Shown here piece by piece: positions 35,533 to 44,769 of a stretch of 64,000 nucleotides of DNA. The translations under genes and the position numbers were made by a program. The first letter of the stretch is position 1; each line of letters starts with the position of its first letter. The stretch covers positions 992,001-1,056,000 of the forward strand of contig CAXXSC010000008.1 in NCBI GenBank assembly GCA_963668435.2, in the 5' to 3' direction. Origin of the DNA: G963668435 sp963668435 (GTDB taxonomy: Bacteria; Latescibacterota; Latescibacteria; Latescibacterales; Latescibacteraceae). The notes under the pieces were generated by a model. The model searched no databases and was not told the DNA's origin. It saw only the letters and a program-made list of their open reading frames with translations.

Positions 35533-37899
35533 TCATTTCAGAAAAAGGGCCCGCCTGCTGACACTCACCTGCCGTTCAGCACCTTCAGCGATGAAACGGA
35601 ACAGGTAGATCCCTGAGGGAAGAACACCGTTTTCATCGGTGCCGTTCCAGGAAAAGGCTGCTGTTCCCGCCGCCTCGGCCTCAATCGTTCTGCCAAACAC
35701 TTTCTGGCCGAGGATATTATAGACCACGACGCGCAGTTTATCCGTTTCCGAGGGAATTGTCATGCTGAAATGCACAGCGCTGTTGAAAGGATTCGGATAA
35801 GACTCCGAAACCTGAAAGGCCTCCGGCTGCGACACCTTATTTTCAACGTAGGTAACAAAGCCAGACTTTGTCAACGAATCATATATGCGCAGCTTTCCAT
35901 AGCCCCAGGAATCATTTGGAACAGGCCCGGTGAATTCATCGACCGCGGTATAACTCACAAGAAGATCCTCCAGCTCCGCACTGCTGATATCCGGATTGAT
36001 CTGCTTGACAAGCGCTGCACAACCTACCACATGCGGCAGGGAGAAACTTGTGCCATTAAGAAAACAATATCCTCCAGGCTGATCCGAATAGTTCCTTGAT
36101 AAAAAACAATAGACACCACTTGGCGCAGCGATATCAGCTATCCGGCGCCCATCGATGCTTTTCCCCCTGGCGCTGTAAAAGGCAAGCGCCCCTACGGGGT
36201 CTTCGATTCCATGTACATCGTAAGCAACTACCGAGATACTCGAATCTGCGGTAGCCGGGGCCAGGACCGTGCCATCTTCGCTGACATAGTTTGTAAATAT
36301 CACGCCCCCTTGCCAGTTGTTTTCATTATCGCTAACAAAAAGATCCACATCGGCGCTTACACTACGATCGGGATTGTGGATTTATACCGACATATCTCCG
36401 ATAATATCCGTGCCCGATTTCAGTATTACCAACCTGCCATTGGTACCTTTCGGTGAAACATCACTTCCAGAATAAATAACATAATCACCAAAATTATGGA
36501 ATTCTAAATCAAATGGCAGTTCGTATTCCGTATTGTCAGGAAGAACAAGTGAGAGTTTCGGATCGAATTCCTGCCCCATCCATCCGATTGACAACCAGAT
36601 TTCATTGAGTCCACTGTCCTGGACAGTAATATCTACACGTTTCTCTTCTTCACCCTGAACGGTTATGAAAGCATGTTTTTCTGAATCAGCGTTGTTTCCT
36701 GTTGCTGTAAACTGGGGCAGATTCTCACGGTTAAGATCGCTGATCAGCATCTCCAGATTAGAAGTGCCATCGTTGAAATCTCCTATGGTGACAACGAATT
36801 CATACATAAAAATATCTGCGCCAAGTTCTCGCGCAATCAAAATATCCTCTTCTGGAGTTTCACCATTATCTTTAATGATTATCATATCCACACCGGGTGC
36901 AATACCGGTCAATCGCCGGCCCGAGGCCTGTCCGCAAAGCACGCTTGCCACAGCTGTAGAGTGAAGATCATTACCGAATTCACACTCAAAAAGATCCTTG
37001 CCTCGCTGAAAGACGCGGCCATCATCAATTATCGAGAGTATTCTCGAGCTACCAAGCGCAGTCAATGTTTCGCCTGTATCGAGGATACCGTTAGCGTTTG
37101 TGTCATCGACAAAAAATACCAGCTCACCATATGTCGAATCGTTTTCAGTGAATCCGGCATCGGGCCCATAATCGCGCACGCCATTGAGATTATTATCGTT
37201 GTAAAGCCAATCAAAATCCAAGTCAAAAACACCTTTCGTGCATTCCAGAATGCCATGCCGATCTGAAACATAGGCATCGTAAAAATTGAGATGTTCGTCG
37301 CTGTCGCTCTCACCGTCCTTATTGAGGTCGACACAATCTGTACCTGGATCGAAAATCCCGTTCCCATTCGAATCAAGCCAGTTGAACGATCCGCCATCCG
37401 GCTTGAAAAGTCCCGGATGAAAAATATCGATAATTACATCGACATCCGCGACAATCACGCCCGAACCGTCAATAGCACTGTTTTCGCCAAAACCTTCCCA
37501 GACCATTGGAGCCTGTGTTTCCGGAACCGTCTTATGCAACGGATTCATGCTCATTATTTTTTTTGAAGTTTCAATACGCATGATGGCATCGAATCGCTCA
37601 AAATACTCGAGCTTCTCAAGGTCAAGTTTTGCCGGATATATATTCTTCGTGTGCAGTATTTTGCCGTTGTAACGTGAAAAAACAAGACCATGATCCTCAC
37701 ATTCAGTCAATACGGCGGTATCAGGTGTCTCGATAAACCTGACGGTGACATTAATTGTCATGGATTCTGAATCTTGCGCCGATTTTGCTGCCTGACGCTC
37801 CATTTCCTGCTTTTCTAAATACAGCAGCGGGGATATGGATGGCGCGGCTAAGAGCTCATTAGGAATCAGGAATAATAAAAGTATTATGAGTTTTTTCAT
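35533..37899 (-). pseudogene. Subtilisin-like serine protease split by an in-frame TAA
   Basis: Read through one TAA (36382-36384), the frame encodes about 788 residues: signal peptide (MKKLIILLLF...), Asp-rich calcium-type repeats (NGNGIFDPG, NANGILDTG), catalytic Asp (VADVDV) and His (LHSTAVAS), then after the stop the catalytic Ser (NGTSFSLPHVVG) and a C-terminal FlgD/T9SS-type module (SYPNPFNS, YNILGQKV, SGIYLFRF). Both halves are in the same frame, 11 codons apart, so this is a nonsense change, not a frameshift. The upstream product would lack the Ser and the sorting module. The start at 37899 has GGAGA 8-9 bases upstream. Sequencing error or read-through are alternatives. Confidence 0.8.
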
Positions 37900-37944
37900 G
37901 GTATTTTCTCCGGTTTTTGATATTTTCCACTGTGAAATATACAA

Positions 37945-38423
37945 AAAACACTGATAGATCGCAAAATTCTATCAGCCCCAGTAATGAACACCTTTAAGCG
38001 CCCACCGAATCTTTCGTCACTCCAAATCTCAATGAACTGCCCCGATGCAGAGCTCCGAGGTATCATAATCAGCCCCTATCCCTTGCGCTTTCACGGCTCT
38101 TTGCAGTGCTTCTTGCCTCCCATAGGGGACGGGAGTATTGATCTTCTTGCTCTCCGTCTCTTTTTTAATGTCACGAAGTGACAGGAATGGGGACTGAAAA
38201 CATATTTAAATCCGGAGTAAACTCTGAGGAAGTCTTCTTATTAAAAAAAGCGCCTACCGAAAAAGCACATAACCCGACAGGTCCTTCTGTTTATTTTAAT
38301 AATGGCATCTTAACCAATAAAGCTTATATTCTCATAGAGGATCAATTCAACAACACAATTATTCAAATTAATAACGCCAAGAATATTATTCATCCATGAA
38401 TCTTCTGCATGAGGTCTTAAGAC
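37945..38423. other. 480-base spacer with a start-less open frame, possible mobile-element debris
   Basis: No supported gene. On the minus strand the stretch from about 38210 to the TGA at 38029 is open and protein-like (KKINTPVPYGRQEALQRAV, then AQGIGADYDTSEL) but has no ATG, GTG or TTG start and no ribosome site. A 6-bp-arm palindrome (TGTCAC/GTGACA, 38169-38183) lies in it. A weak promoter for gpmA (TTCAAC, 17 bases, TAATAA) may be present near 38346-38374. Confidence 0.4.
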
Positions 38424-39170
38424 ATGTATAAACTTGTCCTTTTAAGACATGGTGAAAGTGACTGGAACAGGGAAAACCGCTTTACCGGCTGGACCGATGT
38501 CGACCTGTCTCCAAAAGGGATACAGGAAGCCACGGAGGCAGGAAACTCATTGAAGTCTGAATATTTCACATTTGATATCGCATTTACTTCGGTATTGAAA
38601 CGTGCCATTCGGACTCTCTGGATTGTATTGGATACCATGGACCTCATGTGGATACCTGTACAACGAGACTGGCGGCTTAATGAACGCCATTATGGGGCAT
38701 TACAGGGCCTCAACAAAGCAGAAACGGCTAAAGAATTCGGCGAAAAACAGGTGCTTATCTGGAGAAGGAGTTATGACATACAGCCGCCACTACTGGAAAA
38801 AACGGATGAGCGATATCCCGGAAATGATCCGAAATACCAGAATTTAAGCGACAAGGAACTACCTGAAGCAGAATGTTTAAAAGATACAGTCAGTCGATTT
38901 CTGCCTTTTTGGAATACTACAATTGCCCCGACCATACAGCAGGGGAAAAAAGTATTGATAGCCGCTCACGGCAATAGCCTGAGAGCGCTCGTCAAACATC
39001 TGGATGGCATATCTGACGATCAGATTCTCAATGTAAATATACCAACAGGATTACCGCTTGTTTATGAGCTGGATGAGTCGTTACAACCATTAAAAAGCTA
39101 TTATCTGGGCGATCCTGAAGATGTAAAAAAAGCTATGGAAGAAGTCGCCAATCAGGGCAAAGTCAAATAA
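38424..39170 (+). CDS. gpmA: 2,3-bisphosphoglycerate-dependent phosphoglycerate mutase
   Basis: 248 residues, the family's usual length. The phosphohistidine motif LLRHGESDWN (residues 6-15), the ERHYGALQG substrate loop (about 86-94) and the second His in AAHGNSLRA are all present. It interconverts 3- and 2-phosphoglycerate in glycolysis. GAGG lies 9 bases before the ATG. It is followed after 19 bases by a class I aldolase gene, a glycolytic pair ending at the terminator at 40295. The sequence is close to proteobacterial GpmA, so transfer of the pair is possible. Confidence 0.95.
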   Translation: MYKLVLLRHGESDWNRENRFTGWTDVDLSPKGIQEATEAGNSLKSEYFTFDIAFTSVLKRAIRTLWIVLDTMDLMWIPVQRDWRLNERHYGALQGLNKAETAKEFGEKQVLIWRRSYDIQPPLLEKTDERYPGNDPKYQNLSDKELPEAECLKDTVSRFLPFWNTTIAPTIQQGKKVLIAAHGNSLRALVKHLDGISDDQILNVNIPTGLPLVYELDESLQPLKSYYLGDPEDVKKAMEEVANQGKVK

Positions 39171-39189
39171 TACCAGGAAGGATAATGTC

Positions 39190-40242
39190 ATGTTTGAAAA
39201 AATCAAGGAGTTGCTCGGCGATGAAGTATCATATTTGCTGGACCACAATTGCAGCACGGTAAAAAAAGAAGACCTGCACCTTCCCTCTCCAGATTTTATC
39301 GATAACGCCATGGTCCATTCCGACAGATCCGGCAATGTACTCAGAAACCTGCAATCGGTTTTTGATCATGGCAGACTTGCCGGCACTGGATATCTTTCAA
39401 TTTTGCCTGTTGATCAGGGAATTGAGCACACGGCTGGCGCCTCCTTTGCCCCGAATCCAATATACTTCGATCCGGAAAATATTGTAAGACTTGCCATTGA
39501 AGGCCAATGTAATGCAGTGGCGTCCACAGTTGGTGTGCTTGGCGCTGTGTCGAGAAAATATGCACACAAAATTCCATTCCTGGTAAAATTGAATCACAAC
39601 GAATTGATGACCTATCCTAACAAATTTGACCAGCGCATGTTTGCGTCGGTTGAACAGGCGTTTAATATGGGGGCCGTTGCAGTAGGTGCAACCATATATT
39701 ATGGCTCGACTGAGTCAAACAGGCAGATCGAAGAGGTAACACAGGCCTTTGAACGGGCACATGAGCTCGGAATGTTTACTGTTCTCTGGTGTTATGTACG
39801 TAACAGTGCATTTATTAAAGACGGTGTTGATTATCATGTTTCTTCTGATTTGACGGGACAGGCGAATCACCTTGGTGTAACAATCGAGGCAGATATTATC
39901 AAGCAGAAACAACCTACATGTAATGGTGGTTTCAATGCAATTAATTTCGGGAAAACTGACAAACGTGTGTACGATCAGTTAACGACGGATCATCCCATTG
40001 ACCTCACGAGATATCAGGTGGCAAACTGTTATATGGGACGAATGGGATTAATCAATTCCGGTGGAGGCAGCGGCAAAAATGATCTTCAGCAGGCAGTCAA
40101 AACAGCTGTCATCAACAAGCGGGCAGGCGGCATGGGCCTGATCTCGGGAAGAAAAGCATTTCAAAAGCCAATGAAAGATGGTGTCTCATTGCTTACTGCC
40201 ATTCAGGACGTGTATCTGGCAAAGGAAATATCAGTAGCATAA
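39190..40242 (+). CDS. fbaB: Class I fructose-bisphosphate aldolase (FbaB/DhnA type)
   Basis: 350 residues, the same length as E. coli FbaB, and close to it throughout the C-terminal half (ADIIKQKQP, VANCYMGRMGLINSGG, KRAGGMGLISGRKAF). The Schiff-base Lys lies in the KQKQ segment region. It cleaves fructose-1,6-bisphosphate without a metal ion. AGGA lies 10 bases before the ATG. It forms a unit with gpmA. Confidence 0.95.
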   Translation: MFEKIKELLGDEVSYLLDHNCSTVKKEDLHLPSPDFIDNAMVHSDRSGNVLRNLQSVFDHGRLAGTGYLSILPVDQGIEHTAGASFAPNPIYFDPENIVRLAIEGQCNAVASTVGVLGAVSRKYAHKIPFLVKLNHNELMTYPNKFDQRMFASVEQAFNMGAVAVGATIYYGSTESNRQIEEVTQAFERAHELGMFTVLWCYVRNSAFIKDGVDYHVSSDLTGQANHLGVTIEADIIKQKQPTCNGGFNAINFGKTDKRVYDQLTTDHPIDLTRYQVANCYMGRMGLINSGGGSGKNDLQQAVKTAVINKRAGGMGLISGRKAFQKPMKDGVSLLTAIQDVYLAKEISVA

Positions 40243-40294
40243 ATATAACACCGGAATTTGCTGATTATCAAATGTATATTCCAGTACAGCGAGT

Positions 40295-40325
40295 AAAAAA
40301 GTGGGGACTTGTCCTCACTTTTTTT
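40295..40325 (+). terminator. Rho-independent terminator of gpmA-fbaB
   Basis: Stem of 7 pairs with one G-T (GTGGGGA/TCCTCAC, 40301-40307 with 40312-40318), flanked by A6 and T7, 53 bases after the fbaB stop. Confidence 0.85.
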
Positions 40326-40439
40326 CTTCAGGATGTTGACAAAACAGGAAAGGCCATGAATCCAAGATGAACAGTAGTATCCGTTTCAAGATGCCATGTT
40401 TAGGGCTTATTGTCAACAGAATCGGATTCAAAAAATTGT

Positions 40440-40632
40440 CTGAACCGCTGGCATCAGCAGCTGCTTTATATTTCTGACGTGGGTGTACAGACTGAGCCGC
40501 TGTTCGGCGTTTCCCTGCCGAACGCTGGATTGAATAATCGCTTGGTTGCCTGAACCGCTGATTACTGTGATTAAATTACTACCGGCTAAAGCCGGTAGAT
40601 TCCTGTTGTGACCGAATGCGGATAAAGCCGCA
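40440..40632. repeat. Hairpin-rich spacer with an 11-bp direct repeat
   Basis: In the 600-base gap between fbaB and the zinc-type receptor gene there is no supported gene. It holds CTGAACCGCTG twice (40440-40450, 40550-40560) and three hairpins: GTTCGGC/GCCGAAC (40502-40523), CTACCGGC/GCCGGTAG with a TAAA loop (40579-40598) and TGCGG/CCGCA (40617-40632). The compact TAAA-loop hairpin is like those in REP elements and IS200/IS605 ends. A remnant of such an element is possible; nothing coding for a transposase is present. Confidence 0.45.
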
Positions 40633-40848
40633 GAAGAACACTGCTCTTCCCAAAAGAAGGATATGGAGGGTGAATTCTAACAAAGCACTTAAAATACGTA
40701 TTTCTTTGACAGTGGATTCCTTTAGACAGTATTGATGTATATTATCAAAGAATAGAGAATCCAAGCTACGTATTCAAGAACTCTGACTAATTACCATATT
40801 CATATTTTTGACTATTTTTGTCGGCAACATATCAATTATAACTGCTTA

Positions 40849-43062
40849 TCAATAATACACCTTGTAATTGAAACGCAGATTCCGGCCCGTTTCCGGCATG
40901 ATCGACTTGATCCTCGACAGGTGATTCCGGTATTCAGTATCGAAAACATTATCGACCGACAAAGTTATCCTGTGAATGAAATCAGTATGCAACAATGTTT
41001 TCTGGATATACGGTCTGACAATCGAATAACCGGGTGTTCTTTCTTCAAACCTGTCGGTTCTTTCCTGTGCCATAGCCACTTCCAACTCTACGCCAATAAG
41101 AAGGCTTGACCGTTCCCATTGCAGGTCCACCAATGTTTTGAGCGGTGGAATCATGGGCAAGGGCAGATTATCCGTGAGGTTTTTGCCGTGTGTATATTGC
41201 GCCTGAAGATCAAATGTCAGTGATGGAAATACTGATATTTTTACATTGGTTTCGAAACCAGCGAGACGTGCGTTAACCATTTCCGCCCTATATATGGGAA
41301 GTATCTGCTGCCAGTTAATTTCACCCGTATTGCGAAAAACAATATAGGAATCCATCTCGTTCACAAAGCCGGTAAGAACAGCCGAGACAGAATTGAGTCC
41401 CCAGTGAACAAACACTTCACAGCCAGCCCCATGCTCAGTGCCAAGTTCAGGATTGCCTGTTTCATAAGAGTATGCAGCCAAATGAGGTCCCTCATTATAC
41501 AGCTCTTCAACTGTCGGCACTCGTACTGAACGACTCACTGTCAACCCGCCAGTGAGTCCGATACTGAACGGATATACGACCGCAGCCGAGGCAGCAACAG
41601 TATTGAACGTACGACTGCAAGCAGTTCCCGCATCCTGCTCATTTACGGAGAGACTGGGATCGTATGAAGTATGGTCGTATCTCCCACCGATATGCAGTTC
41701 CAGACCGTTAAAATCCTGTTCATGATACAGTGCAGCAAAAAGTGAGTTCATACTTGTCGGCGGAGTAAAGACATAGCCTCCCATCTCGAGATCGCGATAA
41801 TGGTATCCAGTTGAAAGGCGTGTCGTTCCGTCACCAGAAAAAGCGTCAAAGGTCATCGTCGACCTTGCAGTATAGTTTTTCTGTAGAAATTCCGCACCTA
41901 CATGATCTCCGGACTCATATTCGATGTGGGTATAGTAAGTCCGTTCAAAGTCAAATGAGAATTCGCGCAGTCGGCTGTCTGGCGGTATCCAGGTTGAAGA
42001 AAAACGCATCGAACGCCTAAGCATATCGATGTCTACACCATGAGGATGACCGCCGATGAATCCACCGGGAATGCCATATTCAGACTCGAACTCGTCAATG
42101 CTGAATCCTGCCCGACCGTGTTTGAAAATACGAGAAGCGCCAAAAACATAGGTCGTATTCAACAACGATGTATTATCCAGTTTCCCCTCCGGTGTCCGCT
42201 CCTCGCCATTTCGTTTCCAGGTCGCCTCCCCATGCAGAGCGTATGCACCGACAGGAACGGTAATCGTTGCCGCGGCAAGACCTCCCGGATGTGCCGTTTC
42301 CCCATACGTGCCCAAAGTACCCGTTATTGAATCCGGCAGTCGCTCTGGTATCGCTTTCGACCGTGTATCTATCATACCACCAATAGTGACTGGTGAATAT
42401 AAAAGTATTTCGGGACCCCGGATAATTTCGATACGGTCGACTGTAAACGGTTCCACTGTCACTGCGTGATCGGGAGATGTAGCCGACAGGTCTGCTGTTC
42501 CGAGACCGTTACGGCCAATGACGATTCTATCGCCTGCCATACCCCTGACAACGGGACGGGAAGGTGCCGGCCCCATACTCTGCACAGAGACACCACTCTG
42601 GTTTTTCATAGTCTCAGCAAGTGAAACACTAATGTCCTGCTGAAGGTCTTCACCGCTCAAAACCGTCGTTTCCCGCTGTATTTTTCGAAGTGCCGATGTG
42701 TTACCGCCACCGTTCACGGTAACTTCTTGAATTCGGTATATGCGTGGCTCCAGGAAAAAATAGAGCCGTGCACTGGTAGTATCATTGACTGTAATTGTTT
42801 TTTCTAAGCGGGAATAACCAACACGTGTAACAACGAGTTGATTTTCACCGTAGGACAGCCGGATGTTGAACGAGCCGTCTTCACCAGAGAGAGCACCGAC
42901 ACTCCCTTTCGCAGTACCGACACTCGCCATTGGTATCGGCGAACCTGTCTCTATATCAAGAACAGTTCCTCGTACCTGTATCCACTTTTTTTCTTCCGAG
43001 TAACTATTATCAACAAAAAGGAGGAATAAAAAGAGAATTATGTATATTCTCGCATATCTCAT
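40849..43062 (-). CDS. TonB-dependent receptor, ZnuD-like (probable zinc uptake)
   Basis: 737 residues from the ATG at 43062, which gives a clean signal peptide (RYARIYIILFLFLLF); the frame is open 10 codons further. Order: signal, carboxypeptidase-regulatory-like domain (about 27-105), plug (about 115-235, with GMAGDRIVIGRNG), barrel ending YKVYY. Near residues 327-356 the loop SEYGIPGGFIGGHPHGVDI resembles the His-containing YGIPGH loop of ZnuD zinc receptors. With the His-rich partner proteins upstream and a Fur-family box, zinc or a related divalent metal is the likely cargo (inference). Confidence 0.85.
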   Translation of the reverse strand: MRYARIYIILFLFLLFVDNSYSEEKKWIQVRGTVLDIETGSPIPMASVGTAKGSVGALSGEDGSFNIRLSYGENQLVVTRVGYSRLEKTITVNDTTSARLYFFLEPRIYRIQEVTVNGGGNTSALRKIQRETTVLSGEDLQQDISVSLAETMKNQSGVSVQSMGPAPSRPVVRGMAGDRIVIGRNGLGTADLSATSPDHAVTVEPFTVDRIEIIRGPEILLYSPVTIGGMIDTRSKAIPERLPDSITGTLGTYGETAHPGGLAAATITVPVGAYALHGEATWKRNGEERTPEGKLDNTSLLNTTYVFGASRIFKHGRAGFSIDEFESEYGIPGGFIGGHPHGVDIDMLRRSMRFSSTWIPPDSRLREFSFDFERTYYTHIEYESGDHVGAEFLQKNYTARSTMTFDAFSGDGTTRLSTGYHYRDLEMGGYVFTPPTSMNSLFAALYHEQDFNGLELHIGGRYDHTSYDPSLSVNEQDAGTACSRTFNTVAASAAVVYPFSIGLTGGLTVSRSVRVPTVEELYNEGPHLAAYSYETGNPELGTEHGAGCEVFVHWGLNSVSAVLTGFVNEMDSYIVFRNTGEINWQQILPIYRAEMVNARLAGFETNVKISVFPSLTFDLQAQYTHGKNLTDNLPLPMIPPLKTLVDLQWERSSLLIGVELEVAMAQERTDRFEERTPGYSIVRPYIQKTLLHTDFIHRITLSVDNVFDTEYRNHLSRIKSIMPETGRNLRFNYKVYY

Positions 43063-43132
43063 AAATAATTCCAAATCAGTAAGCGGGAACACATATCATC
43101 AGTGTCCCCGCTTCAACATTTATATATCACCG

Positions 43133-44008
43133 TTAATGACTGTCGTCCTGTTCAGGTTCACCAACAGACAATGGTATCGGTGCAAACTCTTTACCGACAG
43201 CCCCATCATGAAGGATAAGCACCTGAAGTGTTGTTTCGCCCTCGGAAATACCAATTAAGTGAAACGCCCAATGCTCAGGTGCCGCCGCCTGCTCGAAACC
43301 GAGAATCGTGTTATCACCTACAACGAGCTGTAGGTTGTGTGGAGGAACTGCCGGTGTGAATTCGCGGTTCTGTGCATCATAGAACACCGCCTCTATATGG
43401 TCTGTTTCGCTTCCGGTGGGTACAAATAACTCACCGGATGTTTCACCTTTTTCTGCCAGCAAAGCACTTGCAAGCAGCACGCCAGATTCCTCGTCATAAA
43501 GGCGCACGCCAATCGGCGGACCATTTGCGCCATCGAGATTACGGACCGACACAGGGATGGCCGGCGTATGAAAATCATAATGATCATTGTGCATTACACG
43601 AAATTCAATAGTCGTTTCCCCAACACTGAGTCCATTCAGGTGAAACTCCCACTCCTGGTTGTCATGCCGATACATTTCAACGACAGAGGAATCATTAATC
43701 ACCCATCCGAAACGTTTATCTTCATCGTCCGGAGGATCAATTTCTTGCTCTTTTTCGTCCAGAAATTTGATTTTCCAGTGAGCGGTCAGTCCGACAGGCA
43801 CAACAAGCGTGTCAACTTTCCCTTCAGTAGTGTCGATGTTTCCCTGAAATATGTGGAAAAAGCGTACTCCAGAATCAACGAGTACAAGCCCCTCGGCTTC
43901 GAAATGATTTTGTTGTGATGATGACGGATTATCTTTTTCGTCATCGAAGATGCAGCCGCCCATTAAAACAGCGATAAGTACCGCACCGATGACAATATAA
44001 TTTTTCAT
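43133..44008 (-). CDS. Lipoprotein with two tandem homologous domains
   Basis: 291 residues. Lipobox MGGC (Cys19). The mature chain contains two related units, about 35-155 and 160-283. Each ends with the same pattern: EWEFHLNGLSVGETTIEF... and HWAFHLIGISEGETTLQV..., followed by PIPLSV/AIPVSV. His residues recur at matching places (HND, HYD, HDG) and the chain ends DDSH, so metal binding is plausible. No named family recognised. It sits between the His-rich membrane protein and the zinc-type receptor (70 bases to the latter). Confidence 0.72.
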   Translation of the reverse strand: MKNYIVIGAVLIAVLMGGCIFDDEKDNPSSSQQNHFEAEGLVLVDSGVRFFHIFQGNIDTTEGKVDTLVVPVGLTAHWKIKFLDEKEQEIDPPDDEDKRFGWVINDSSVVEMYRHDNQEWEFHLNGLSVGETTIEFRVMHNDHYDFHTPAIPVSVRNLDGANGPPIGVRLYDEESGVLLASALLAEKGETSGELFVPTGSETDHIEAVFYDAQNREFTPAVPPHNLQLVVGDNTILGFEQAAAPEHWAFHLIGISEGETTLQVLILHDGAVGKEFAPIPLSVGEPEQDDSH

Positions 44009-44096
44009 GGCATACTCCTGTAATAAACGCAGCTTCCCAAACGGGCATAGTTCGTCCCGTATTGGACTGAAAGCAGTTATAATTTTATGGAAAATA

Positions 44097-44384
44097 TCAG
44101 GAGTACGGCAGAGGTGGGGCGCGACGATTGTATTCGCGTCGAGTTAATAAATATAGCGGGAAGAACGTTTCGTGTCTCTTGATATACTGTTTTTCCTGAA
44201 TAACAATAAAACAGAAAAAAAAGATATATATCGCAACGAACGTTGAAATCCACTGGTATACGGGGCAATCGTGATGGACATGAATGTCCTTGTGGTTATG
44301 AAAATGGTGGATACTTATGGGAATAAGCACCAGAAGCAGTAGAATAAAAACCGCTATTATTTGTTTTGCCCGGCTGATTTTCAT
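44097..44384 (-). CDS. Small membrane protein with His-rich loop, CPV and RAPP tail
   Basis: 95 residues. First helix about 8-24, then a loop very rich in His (IHHFHNHKDIHVHHDCPV, about 25-42), second helix about 46-63, and a tail with RRAPPLPYS. The loop is a plausible Zn2+/Cu2+ site. It appears homologous to the protein at 34899-35207. First gene of the zinc-type TonB operon, with promoter and Fur-family box directly upstream. Confidence 0.75.
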   Translation of the reverse strand: MKISRAKQIIAVFILLLLVLIPISIHHFHNHKDIHVHHDCPVYQWISTFVAIYIFFFCFIVIQEKQYIKRHETFFPLYLLTRREYNRRAPPLPYS

Positions 44385-44424
44385 GGCAATCCAAAATACA
44401 TATGTGTGAAGTTTTATTTAGAAT

Positions 44425-44468
44425 AATATACACACACCTGAGGACAATGTAAATGCAAATGATTTGCA
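44425..44468 (-). promoter_or_regulatory. Promoter with Fur-family (Fur/Zur-like) box for the zinc-type TonB operon
   Basis: Minus strand: -35 TTTACA (44453-44448), 17-base spacer, -10 TATATT (44430-44425). Abutting the -35 is TGCAAAT-C-ATTTGCA (44468-44454), a perfect 7-1-7 palindrome, the geometry of Fur-family operators (TGATAATnATTATCA for Fur). Repression under metal sufficiency is expected. Confidence 0.72.
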
Positions 44469-44525
44469 ATTCAGTTATTTGTGCTCTATACAAACTGATT
44501 CAGCTGTTAGCAGCACAAAAAGGGC

Positions 44526-44554
44526 AAAAAAAAACCACCTTAAAAGGTAGTTTT
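44526..44554 (-). terminator. Terminator of the tRNA-Asn gene
   Basis: AAAACCACCTT pairs with AAGGTAGTTTT (one mismatch), and on the minus strand the stem is followed by a long T-run. It lies 60 bases beyond the tRNA 3' end. Confidence 0.75.
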
Positions 44555-44612
44555 GTATTTCCATCTGTCGATTTCCTTGAACTCAGCCTAATCATTTCCC
44601 TGAAAATAAAAA

Positions 44613-44687
44613 TGGCTCCGGTGGTAGGACTCGAACCTACAACTTAGCGGTTAACAGCCGCTCACTCTGCCATTGAGTTACACCGGA
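44613..44687 (-). tRNA. tRNA-Asn (anticodon GTT), CCA encoded
   Basis: 75 bases on the minus strand. Acceptor TCCGGTG pairs with CACCGGA; the anticodon arm GCGGCTGTTAACCGC gives anticodon GTT; the T arm has GGTTCGAGTCC; the 3' CCA is in the DNA (44615-44613). Own promoter at 44710-44738. Confidence 0.97.
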
Positions 44688-44709
44688 ACACATCATTTTG
44701 CAGGCTCAA

Positions 44710-44738
44710 AATATACAAAATACACACATTGAAGTCAA
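44710..44738 (-). promoter_or_regulatory. Sigma-70 promoter of tRNA-Asn
   Basis: Minus strand: -35 TTGACT (44738-44733), 17-base spacer, -10 TATATT (44715-44710), about 20 bases before the mature tRNA. Confidence 0.85.
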
Positions 44739-44769
44739 CATTTAAAATGTATTTTTATACAATTTTCTA

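Noticed and set aside
36349..36384. Frameshift as the cause of the split subtilase
   Set aside because: Both halves are in the same reading frame, so a stop codon, not an indel, separates them; selenocysteine is excluded because the codon is TAA.
38178..38399. 73-codon plus-strand frame before gpmA
   Set aside because: No ribosome site, no family resemblance, AT-rich spacer composition.
44453..44647. 64-codon plus-strand frame ending in GLEPTT beside the tRNA
   Set aside because: The end is antisense tRNA sequence, a common false gene call.
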